Assembly: GCA_011800155.1 (NCBI GenBank)
Contig: CM022369.1
Span: forward strand, 3,658,001 to 3,722,000
Reading direction: 5' to 3'
Origin: Flammulina velutipes
Lineage: Eukaryota > Basidiomycota > Agaricomycetes > Agaricales > Physalacriaceae
DNA length: 64,000 bases
The first letter of the stretch is position 1; each line of letters opens with the position of its first letter. The position numbers were made by a program, and so were the translations under genes. Of this stretch, positions 54,692 through 64,000 are shown in pieces. The notes beneath the pieces are model-generated. The model had not been told where the DNA came from and made no database searches. It saw nothing but the letters and a program-made list of their open reading frames with translations.

Positions 54692-56555
54692 TGTATTTTG
54701 AGAGATGTATGGCGGATTGGGGAGTGATAATTCGCTGGCCGAGTCGCAAAAGTCGAGAGGGAAAGCAGCGAGAGAAACGGTGGGAGCGGAGGTTTGTATG
54801 TCTGTCGCTCTATTCCGGCAATCATTTCAATTTCATCTCGGCAGCACTTCATCAAATCTCGATCGGCTATATTTAGGCCGTAGTCATGTATTTTTGTCAT
54901 GTTTCCTTTATTTTTATTCCGCCTTCTCCTATTTATACGACACCTCATAACGGCGTCGCTCTCGAGACGGTGACGATTCGGAGAAAGGAACAACCAGCGC
55001 AGTTTCATAGCTCTCAACGACGCCGGATGGCATACAGAGCGGTTGTTTACTGATGGCTCTCACATCCTTACCGAGGGTGCAGTGGGCAACCGAGGAAGCA
55101 AGTCGGCATGCTGTTAGCTCTCCAGAGACGAGATAATACGGGGTAGCTCCACACCCAACGAGAGTGAGTAGGCGTTGGTCAATGCAGTCAGTCTGGCCAA
55201 AGTGTTCCGATCTGAATCGCACGTTGGTAACTTTCTTCGAAACTGTCTCGCATGTTACAAAATTGCGTTCCCAGGAACGTCAATCCGCAGCAAGGGTGCC
55301 TATATTGAATCTTCTCATCTCGCCACGGTCAATGCGCCACAATGCATTCGGTCTGCATCAAGGTAGGAACAGAAACAATGAGGCCCAGATACGGGGATAC
55401 GTACCATACCCTCATTGTGGCTTAAATATTGCTGAAATGTGGGACAACGAGAGTAACACACGGATACTACATCAACCCTGCCTTGCAACGATAACTTCCA
55501 TACAACACCCGCCGCGAAAGTAACATCGCGAGCCTGTAGAAGCCGTAGTTGAAGCTGTCAGGTGAAGAATGAGCTCAAGGAACGAAGAGATCTTCAATAT
55601 CGTACCTGCGTAGGTGGTACGGAGCCGGAAGTCAGCTGTATTCAACGGGTCTCCTCGTTTCGACGCGGAGCAGCCAGCGGCAGAAGCTCTACCTTGCTAT
55701 TGTAGGTCGAGCATGAGGAACTTTTCCGTGCTATCCCCTCTGATAGTCGGCAGGTTCCGGCCAACACTGGGTGGCGTGCTATGTACCTCATAGCCTCTCA
55801 AAGTGCAGTTGAAAGGTCTTGCATAGCACAACAACCAACTAGAGAGTCAAGGAGCCCACATAAATGTTACCAATCCATCAAAACAATCACGTGCTACTGG
55901 GCGCCACATTAAGCAGTTGCCAATTCTCAGGTTTCTTCTATGCCTACTATTCGTGCATACTGTCATTCCATTACGTTTGGAAAATAGACCTTAGACCGTT
56001 CCAATTTACAAAATTGAGCCTAATTCTGACCATATGTCTCGATGTTGCATAGCAAATATGATCATATGCAGAGATACGGAAACCTCAGGTCGTTGATTTA
56101 CGCCTCCAACGAGGCATCGGGTTTGTAATCGGTACGTGGTGCTCACGCCCAGTGATGACAAGTTCGAATCTGGGGCTAGTACAGCAACGTGTATTCGAAT
56201 GTCAAGATAAGAGTATTCTTCCTGGTGTTAGCACGTGTCTTGTCTGGTATAGTTGCTACGTGTATGGTGACAATGACCCCGTACCCAGATTCATACAAAG
56301 GGATGTAAGTACGACAATGAGGTATTTTCATTGAATGACAAATTGTATACGCAGGTTTCGCCCGTAGATTATTGTTGTTGGTTCAATTGTAGGCCTCGTG
56401 TACGTCGCGTCGCTGGTCTTTGCTTGGTCGTGCCTGAATACGATTGTTTATCATGACGCATTGAAGGTCCATGATGGCCAAATTAGGCAAACATGCCGCC
56501 TCGACGCAAATACAATCCCAGCTCGAGCCTTACGACGCTCCGCCGGCTGGGAGAG
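54692..56555. other. 1.9 kb without a supported gene
   Basis: This stretch separates the MADS gene from the HMG-like gene. A frame at 55175-55366 ('VNAVSLAKVFRSESHVG') has coding-like composition but no support. A B-box-like 'GTTCGAATC' at 56164 lacks a tRNA fold. Confidence 0.4.
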
Positions 56556-56561
56556 TATAAA
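56556..56561 (+). promoter_or_regulatory. TATA box of the HMG-like gene
   Basis: TATAAA in 'GAGAGTATAAAGGGAG', 53 nt before the ATG at 56614. Confidence 0.5.
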
Positions 56562-56613
56562 GGGAGCCGCATTGTCGCCAACTGTCTTTCACTTTAACCT
56601 CACCATTACCATC

Positions 56614-57329
56614 ATGCCCAAAGCTCCTAGGACGTCTTCCACTTCTGGTACCGCCACAGGCAATGCCTGGACGCTGTTTCGTTCAGCTGAGCTGAAAAAA
56701 TTCAAGGCGCAAACTGGGGGCATGATTGGGCAGGGGGACTTTTCTAAGATGATCTCGCCTATCTGGAGGGCGATGTCTCCCCAGGAGCAGAAACCTTGGT
56801 ACGATCTGGCTAAAGAAAAGAAGGAGGAGGCACTCCGTCTCGCTCAATCCAATTCTGGTAACGCCTCCGCGGAGGTCGCGACTTCTCGTGCTGCTACCGC
56901 CCCCCGTAGATCCACTGGCAGGCCAAGGAAGTCACGTTCTCAGGCAGTGGCGCAAACACAAGCACCACTTGCAGCTCCGTTCATTGATTCTCGCGCGATG
57001 TCGGTCTCTTCAGACTTGGGTGTTAATCTCTTCCAAGGTTCCACTGAAGGTTCCACTAGCACAGCGCCTGTCCCCACCCCACGGGTTTGGCGTTCGGTGC
57101 AAGTCCGCGAGGTGAGTTAAAGCTCCAATATCCCGATGACAATAAACCAACCATCAAATAGGTCTTTCCCACTATCCCTCCCGACGGTGGCTATCAGTGG
57201 CAGTTCCCCCTCGTGGCAGACTATGTTTCCAATGAGCCTCAAAATGTGGCGGCCTCCCTCCAGCAGCAGGTTAATTCAAAGGGCGATGACTGGTTTATCG
57301 ATCCCTCTCTTCGCACTCAGTATTATTAA
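56614..57329 (+). CDS. HMG-box-like DNA-binding protein, 221 aa
   Basis: Two exons, 56614-57111 and 57162-57329, in frame. Residues about 15-75 resemble an HMG box: 'NAWTLFRSAELKKFKAQTG', 'DFSKMISPIWRAMSPQEQ' and 'KPWYDLAKEKKEEAL'. A basic AT-hook-like 'STGRPRKSRSQ' follows, which strengthens the DNA-binding reading. The C-terminal exon ends 'GDDWFIDPSLRTQYY'. Related boxes are common in agaric sexual-development regulators and in expanded families of unknown role, so no specific function is claimed. Confidence 0.75.
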
Positions 57330-57978
57330 GCTTGTGGCAGCTCGTCGTCATTTTTGTCAAACTCGTTATACCTACAGTTATCGTGCTTTCACGCTATCAC
57401 TTTTTGTTCCCTCCATTCGCTGTATTACTTAGCTTTCGTGTATCTCATCTCATTCATCTTCTTGCCACTCGTAACCGCAATACAACGCTTTGATAGACCT
57501 GCTGACCGATCCAGGCGACACTCATCGACTAGACTCGGAGCCTGTCAGTGGGAACCCAGAATAGACGAGTCCGCTGCTTCATTCCGTCTGAATAAAGGAC
57601 CTTGCGGGCCATATGCAAGACGTGAAACTATCCTGTTTCAAGTTGCTACTTCTTCAGACATAACGATTCATGATTCCCGTAGAGTTTCAACGAGAAGAAA
57701 GACCAATTGGTGAAGCAAAGAGCAAGAATATGCGGCGCAGATGAAATCCTACGAGTTACATCCAACCCATAGATGTAGCGAAATAAAAAAATAAGTACCT
57801 TCTCAAAGCTGAAACGAAGAAAGGGCCCCAGTAGCATGGGCGTGACAAGATATTATGGATTGGAATTTATGATACACCGTTGAACAACGGGAAGTTACGA
57901 CGACACCAAAATTGAAACGACAAGTACTGCGAGTCATGAGTAAAACAGCCAACTGATATTGTACCGACGGGACTCACC
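57330..57978. other. Intergenic between convergent genes
   Basis: About 650 bases, no gene supported. Confidence 0.45.
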
Positions 57979-58467
57979 TCAAATGGTGTACCATCCGACA
58001 GCTGCATCCTCAAGTGTCAACACTTTCTGAATGTTGGCGACTACATCAGGGGGAGGGAGGACGGAGTTCTTGTCAATGTTGTCGGAAAAGGCCAACAAAA
58101 TACCATAGGTCCTATGGTGATTAACGCATGGCGGCCATATCTTACGAGCCTCTATCAGCATTGCCTTCGTCGTCACAAAAGCCATGTGTCCGAGCATAGC
58201 GAAGTCTTTAATTTCCTCCTCGAAATCAGGTGTATCTTGCCAGAAATTCGTAAAAAAGCGGGACCAGCGGACATTCTGATGCGTCAACGGGATCCCGTAG
58301 GCCATTCGACGATTGCGGCGTGGGGTGTCAAAACAACGCGGTGGCGGAATGAGGTTCTTGCGCTGAGGATCGGTGAGAGAGGCAACGATGATTGCTTCAT
58401 CTTCCTGTACATTTCATCAATATATATCTGCGGAGAGTTGTAGAATCTGTACTGGACGTCCGGCCAT
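57979..58467 (-). CDS. Small conserved protein, family X member 2, 146 aa
   Basis: A five-codon first exon (58467-58453, 'MAGRP') and a main exon (58404-57979), joined by a 48-nt intron at the same place and phase as in the paralogue at 36.5 kb. Shared blocks are 'IPPPRCFDTPRRNRRMAYGI', 'LTHQNVRWSRFF', 'GILLAFSDNI' and 'LTLEDAAVGWYTI'. The two proteins differ most in the central helix. Function unknown. Confidence 0.7.
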
Positions 58468-58783
58468 GGTGAGAGGGTAGCTTGAACTTGCGACAACGTT
58501 GCAGATCAGAATCAGTTTCCCACGGGCCGATATCGTTTCAATGATAGACTGTAAGATGTATGACTTGACCTACCCTTTGGTACGGCTTGTTCAGCTTGTA
58601 AAGAGCTATGTAAAGTTTCAAAGTTATTCTATAGATTAATCAGCATAACGTTACGATAGTGTAGTATTATAATTGAACATTGAACGTCAAATGCTTACAC
58701 CAACCATATGACGAATCACCGTGGGATTTTTGTTCCTCCGGCTAAGTATAAGAACAGCACCTTCTTCTATCCCATCAGCGATA

Positions 58784-60208
58784 ATGTCTACTCCTACTTC
58801 CACGGCGCAGTACTACCTCTCCAAGGTATATCATACACACTTGTATACTAACATATACTCATTTGCTGTAGGCGGGCTCATTTGATAACTTCAAGCAGCG
58901 CACCGTCCCTCTTCCACCACTGAAGAATGGTGAAGTCTTGGTCAAGATACGTGCCGTTTCCCTTCAGGTAACCCTTAAATATGTTCGTTGTGTGAGCTCA
59001 TCATACTCAACTCAAATACCTAGTACCGCGATATCATGGTAGCCACAGGACACTATCCCGGATAGTAAGTTCCTTTCACTCGCCACCATATCCATACCTA
59101 TCTGACGATTGACCTAGCGTTGCGAATGAGCTCGTCCCCGGGTCTGATATGGCAGGCGAAGTCATCGCCATTGGGCATGATGTCCAAGATACATGGAAGA
59201 TCGGGGATCGCGTATGTGCGAATTTTGCTCCGGGTCATTTGGACGGCGATCCGACGCCTGCGATCATGAGCACAGCGCTTGGGGGAGCATCGCATGGAAT
59301 TCTTACGGAGTATAAGAGCTTCAAGCCCGAGGTGAGTTCCTGGACTTCACCCTTTTGGCGTGACTGCTAAAAACGGTGTCAATAAAGTCGTTGGTGGCGA
59401 TTCCTGAGCATCTTACTTACGAGGAGGCATCCACTCTTCCGTACGTGAAAATACCACTGCCCTCTGTGGAAATCTGACTTGTATTCTATAGATGTGCTGC
59501 TGTTACAGCGTATAACGCATTGACGGGAGGGAGGCCCGTAAAGGCAGGCGATACCGTTCTTGTCCTTGGAACCGGTGGTGTCTCCATGTACGTCCAAACT
59601 TCTGTGATCTTCTTTTGGCGCTGTCCGCTCATTCATCATCTTCAAGATTTGGCCTTCAATTCGCTGTGGCATCTGGCGCCACAGTGATCGCCACGTCTTC
59701 TTCTGACGATAAGTTAGCACTCGCAAGAAAGTACGGCGCCACGTACCTTATCAACTACAACAAGACACCTGATTGGGAGAGGGAGGTGCTCAAGGTTACG
59801 AATGGAGTTGGTGTGGATCACATCTTGGAGGTCAGCGGGGTGACATTGATGAAGTCGGTACAGGCGGTGAGGATGGGAGGGACAATCAATGTCATTGGAG
59901 CGCGGGGAAGCCTCGGTGACGTAGCGACGCTACCGTATCAGTTAATCGGGAAGGCTGTCACTATGAGAGGGATCATGATTGGATCTGTCGCTCAGTGAGT
60001 TTTGCCTCCGAAACATTTGAAGGGGAAATGACTAACCGAGTTTCGAAGATTCAAGTCTATGAACCGCTTGATTGAAGCCAATCCGGAGAAAACCCGCCCC
60101 GTTATTGATAAGGTCTTCCCATTCTCGCAGACCGTCGAGGCGTTCAAGTATCTGGACCTGCAAAAACATGTTGGGAAGGTTGTGATTTCTCTCGAGGAAG
60201 AAGTGTAA
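58784..60208 (+). CDS. Zinc-type alcohol dehydrogenase-like (MDR) protein, 349 aa
   Basis: Eight exons: 58784-58825, 58872-58967, 59024-59064, 59118-59331, 59388-59440, 59492-59587, 59647-59994 and 60049-60208. They total 1,050 nt in frame. The N-terminal GroES-like part has 'VLVKIRAVSLQYRDIMVATG' and 'GSDMAGEVIAIGHDVQ'. The cofactor site is 'VLVLGTGGVSIFGLQFA' with 'ATSSSDDKLALARKYGA'. The usual catalytic Cys of zinc-dependent members is not seen where 'QYRDIM' lies, so it may act as a zinc-independent NAD(P)H quinone reductase or related enzyme. Substrate unknown. Confidence 0.85.
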
Positions 60209-60493
60209 ATGAAACGTACAACAATCGATAGCGCTTTGATTTCTGTGTTCGTCTGAAATGGTTTGCAAGATCGAAGGAGAAAGTAGTTCATCGTACCAGT
60301 TTTGACATGTCTTGCACGTAGAGCCTGCGTCAAGCCCCTTCGCAGGAAATGGGTATCCGAAACTGAGCCAGGTCAAGTCAATCCCTCGCAAATGATATCT
60401 AGAGCCATATGAATTGAGTATATAATCTACATAGTGTGGTAGTGGTGGTGAGTGGTAAATGGCTAGATAACAATTGGTGGCAAAAACAACCCG

Positions 60494-63400
60494 CTAATCC
60501 CAAGATGGAGAAGTCTGGTACGAATGGCTGTTGTTAGCAGTCCCAGTACCGTTCGTGCCATTATGCGATGGGGAGGAAGGCGACCATGAAGGTGATGTGG
60601 GGCTATACCCAGGTGACGCTGGTGCTAAAAAGTCGAGGTATCAGTCATTGCAGTAGCCGACTAGGACATAGTAGACTCACAGTATGACGGAGATGCAGGC
60701 GAGTACGTCGGGGAAGTGGGCGCTGAACGATGATGAGTAACGGAAGAACAAACGACGTCGAAAGGACTTACAATACTTCGGCGACGACGGCGACGCCAGA
60801 GGTGACGTTGGCGAATACTTTGGCGAGGTAGGCGACAACTGGTTGGGCGCTATGATACTGTTAGCATCCAGAGCGTTATCGGAGGAATAGAAGACTTACA
60901 AGCTAGATGAAAAGAAAGAAAAGATAACCAAGGTTAGAAAAACCAAAGCAAAGTAACGATAATAAGACTTACTGGGAGAATCTATAAACAGTGAATCAGT
61001 CAAGGACATCTTCGAAAAGAGAGAAAGAGACTTACAACGCGGTGACGTCGGACTGAACGAAGGACTCGTTGGTGAGTAACGAGGCGACGTCGGGCTGAAC
61101 GACGGTGAAGTCGGACTAAACGATGGCGACGTCGGGCTGTACCTCGGTGAAGTTGGCGAAAACGTAGGCGACGTCGGTGAATAGCGCGGACTCGTTGGCG
61201 AATACCCAGGTGAGGTCGTGAACGCAGGCGATGTCGGTGAGTACGTCGGCGAAGTTGCCAGTCTCCCGCCATCATAATACGGCGACGACGACGTATATGG
61301 CGAAGTCCCGAACGGCGACGTCGCACCACCCCGGAACGGCGATTGAGGAACAAAGCTAGGTGACGTCGGAGAGTAGGCGTTGGGAGAGCTGGGACTAAAC
61401 CCGCCTCCTGGCGACATACCGCCAGAGTGCATAGGACTTTGCGAGAACGGCAACCATTGGAAGTTTGACGAGTCCTCTCCACCACCGCTGGATGCCAGTG
61501 GCGAGAACGCTGCCTGATCCGCTTTGAATCCGCCGTCCTGCCACATCGGAGAATTCGAGTCGTAAGGCGTCATCGCCACCTGGCCTGGAGTCATCCCACC
61601 TTCCGCGTGTCCAACCATGTTGACCGGTAAACGGTGGTCGACAATCGCATCCTTCAGCATGTCGATATCCAATGCGACGTCGAAAGCCCCCGTGCCCATA
61701 GGCGCCATCTGCCCGAACATTACGTTCTCCGCTATCCCATGGCAATCATCCTTCTCGCCCACAGCAGCTGCCTCCATCAAAATCTCGACCGTCTCCTCGA
61801 AGGAGCATCGCATGAGCGCACCAGTGTCCGCCCTATTGATACCATGGCGAGTAATGGCCATAAGGAACCCACGCTGGGTCATCAAGTCGCAAAGAAGCGC
61901 CAAATGTCGGTAGTTGACGTAGGAACCGTCGAACTCGATAACACCACGAAGTTCCCGCATAATAGCAGCACGCGCAGCCTCTATGCCCAAAACGTTGAAA
62001 ATCTCCACACAACTGTTGGAGTACGTTCGACTGAAGTCGACACCCTCGATGCACATCACCGTCTTCAAGTTGATGCCATCCGTTTCCAGTACCCACTCCG
62101 AATCCTTCTGCACCATGAGTGTACCATCCGCCAGCTCCTCGACAACATCGTTGCGCGTCAAGAAGACACGGTTGATGCCCTTGACACCACGAAGGCTGAC
62201 CGAGTTCAACATCGTGTTCTCCAATTGGCGCAAGAAAATATCCTCCTCGATCCCGTTCATCCCCTCGTCGTCCTTGTCGCCAGCGATAACACGGCAACGA
62301 ATGATAAGTTTATCGGAGTTGTCTTCGCTCCAAATGACGAAGAGATCCGTCTTGAAGCTGTCCGAAATCCGCGATGCGACATACGACATGGTCAATTTGC
62401 GATCTATCATCCGCGCACGATCCAGTTCAAGACGCAAGAGCCAGGGCGATTGGAGATGGAGCTTCGACTCCGTCTCCTCGTCGGGAATGGCGAAGAAGGA
62501 TTCAACGAAGGTCGCGTCCTCTTCGATGATGGTGGAAGTCGGGTCCGGATCATACCAGATCTCGACGGACGAGGTGACTGTGCGGAGGGACGTATAGGCA
62601 AGTTCCTGTTGAACGTTCTTCGCCAAGTTGGGATCCGCAGCGATACGCTTGTCAAGATAAACGGTTAACGACGGCGTCTTGATGTTCGTCGCGACGTTGA
62701 TAATCTCTTTCAGACGTGGCACACCGAGCGTCACGTTCTTACTAGAAACACCAGCATAATGGAAAGTGTTGAGCGTCATCTGCGTCGCCGGTTCACCGAT
62801 AGATTGCGCGGCGAGAGTTCCACACATCTCGCCCGGGTTCACGACAGCCGCGTTGAACTTCGACTCTACTTCTCCTGAACATATGATGAGAGACTGTCGA
62901 AGCTGGTAAATGAAATGAACTTACCAAGGACCCACTCGAAGGCCTCCTGATTCAGATGGTGACGCTCCAACACTTGACGAGCAGCAAAGGTTGCGCGCAA
63001 ATGCATGGCAAAGCGCATAACGGCATTGTTCTGAGCCTCCACGCTAAGCTCGTCCCGGCCTCGAACGACGACAAGACGTGAAATCAAGTCTCGCACCGCC
63101 GTGATGATGTAGGCAGGTTCCAAATCACTAGGCTTCCGTTTGTCGATATGGAAGATCTGCGTCGCGTTCTGCACGATGCGCTGGAGATTGACGGGAAGAT
63201 ATTGCGGGATGGCGGGATCAGTGCGGGGGAAGATGACATTGCGAAGTTGGTCACGGTCTTCTTTGAGCTGCCAGTATTCCTCATCCAACAGCTTCTGCAG
63301 CTCCAAAGAGCTGTCGTCAACCCCGACCTGCACGACACCCTCCATGAAGCCACCCTCCGGGTCGGTAACGTCAACCTTGTAGTTGTGCTCGAACTGGGTA

Positions 63401-64000
63401 GTGTTCAGCGCGAACGTAGCGATGCTCTGTTTCTCGATGAAGGCGCCATCCATGCCATCCTCGCCATACACGAACTGAAGGAGATCTCCAAGCGAGTTGC
63501 GAACTGTGCCATCGTAGCATACCATGACGTCCTCCAACGCCTTGACAAGACGACGCTGGATGTAACCAGTCTCAGCGGTCTTGACGGCAGTATCGATGAG
63601 ACCCTCTCGTCCAGCCATGGCGTGGAAGAAGAACTCCTGGGGCGTCAAGCCACGCAGGTACGAGTTCTCCACGAAGCCTCTCGACTCCGGGCTAAAGTCA
63701 TCCTTCGTGAAATGGGGTAGTGTGCGATGGCGGAAACCGAAAGGAATACGACGACCTTCGACGGACTGCTGACCCACACAGACAGACATCTGGGAGATGT
63801 TGATGAACGAACCCTTCGAACCAGCCACCACCATCTGCTTGACGTTGTTATCATCCTTCAAATTCTTCTGCGCGAATTGACCAGACTTGTCACGAGCCAA
63901 GTTGAGTTCGCGTTCCACCATGCTCTCGAACGACTCTCGAATCGTCATACCAGGCGACGGCTTTAGACGATCGTGGTAGGCGTCCTCGATAATTTCCGTA
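60494..64000 (-). CDS. RPB1: RNA polymerase II largest subunit, C-terminal part (RPB1), 5' end outside window
   Basis: The minus strand enters at 64000 and ends at a TAG at 60496-60494. Exon >64000-62925 holds '[20 protein letters not shown]' and '[19 protein letters not shown]', the bridge-helix region. Exon 62874-about 61035 has '[20 protein letters not shown]', the trigger-loop region, and ends in heptads of the 'YSPTSPS' type. Several very short exons follow down to 60494, with '[20 protein letters not shown]', '[14 protein letters not shown]' and a final '[11 protein letters not shown]'. This is the catalytic subunit of nuclear RNA polymerase II; the C-terminal domain is phosphorylated through the transcription cycle. 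Only the last part of the gene is present. Confidence 0.97.
61035..61260 (-). repeat. Heptad repeat of the RPB1 C-terminal domain
   Basis: About ten consecutive 21-bp units encoding YSPTSPx or FSPTSPx variants ('[14 protein letters not shown]'). More units follow in the short downstream exons to about 60600. Confidence 0.9.

Noticed and set aside
56125..56190. B-box-like GTTCGAATC, possible SINE or tRNA
   Set aside because: No cloverleaf and no second copy in the window.
61634..62668. 344-aa open frame on the plus strand
   Set aside because: It is the antisense shadow of the conserved RPB1 exon.
1..64000. CRISPR arrays, bacterial operons, riboswitches
   Set aside because: None seen; introns, TATA spacing and gene content are eukaryotic.

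Overview
The window looks like nuclear DNA of a mushroom-forming basidiomycete (Agaricomycetes). The evidence is dense short GT-AG introns (mostly 44-63 nt), FunK1-type fungal kinases in several copies, many F-box/LRR-like genes and pseudogenes, a secreted A1 aspartic protease, and an RNA polymerase II largest subunit with an intron-split heptad tail. Exon joins were made by eye. For most genes the total coding length is an exact multiple of three, which is the main check on each model. No cDNA or database search was possible.

Layout. 0-10.3 kb: a small nuclear-type protein, a ten-exon aspartic protease whose eighth intron carries a 387-bp TIR element, a broken FunK1 copy, two tandem NmrA-like genes (the first with an 8-nt deletion), a Kre9/Knh1-like membrane protein and an intron-bearing tRNA-Asp. 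10.3-17 kb: a Cys-rich small protein, a membrane protein, F-box remnants, a FunK1/F-box chimera and an intact FunK1 kinase. 17-25 kb: a glycoside-hydrolase-like protein with a very long disordered tail, and two F-box genes. 25-32.6 kb: two more intact FunK1 kinases and a kinase-like fragment. 32.4-42.4 kb: a tandem segmental duplication carrying a kinase tail, an acidic Ser-rich small protein, an F-box pseudogene, a MYND-finger gene and a one-TM membrane protein. The second copy is heavily decayed and is split by a 2.06-kb TIR element. 43.6-48.2 kb: a HAL-type kinase, an F-box gene with a 1,008-bp TIR element in an intron, and a minisatellite. 48-53 kb: gene-poor, with a further acidic-protein copy and an intron-bearing tRNA-Gln. 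53-64 kb: a conserved-looking set made of a MEF2-type MADS-box factor, an HMG-box-like protein, a paralogue of a 148-aa family, a zinc-type dehydrogenase and the 3' part of RPB1 (running off the right edge).

Main message. The ends of the window are ordinary housekeeping or conserved genes. The middle (about 10-52 kb) is a fast-rearranging accessory island in which FunK1 kinases, F-box genes, an acidic small protein and a MYND gene have been copied, inverted, partly overwritten by one another and broken. Two unrelated TIR elements each sit inside a small intron only 6-9 nt from its 5' splice site. A third splits an exon. No CRISPR array, riboswitch or bacterial-type operon is present.
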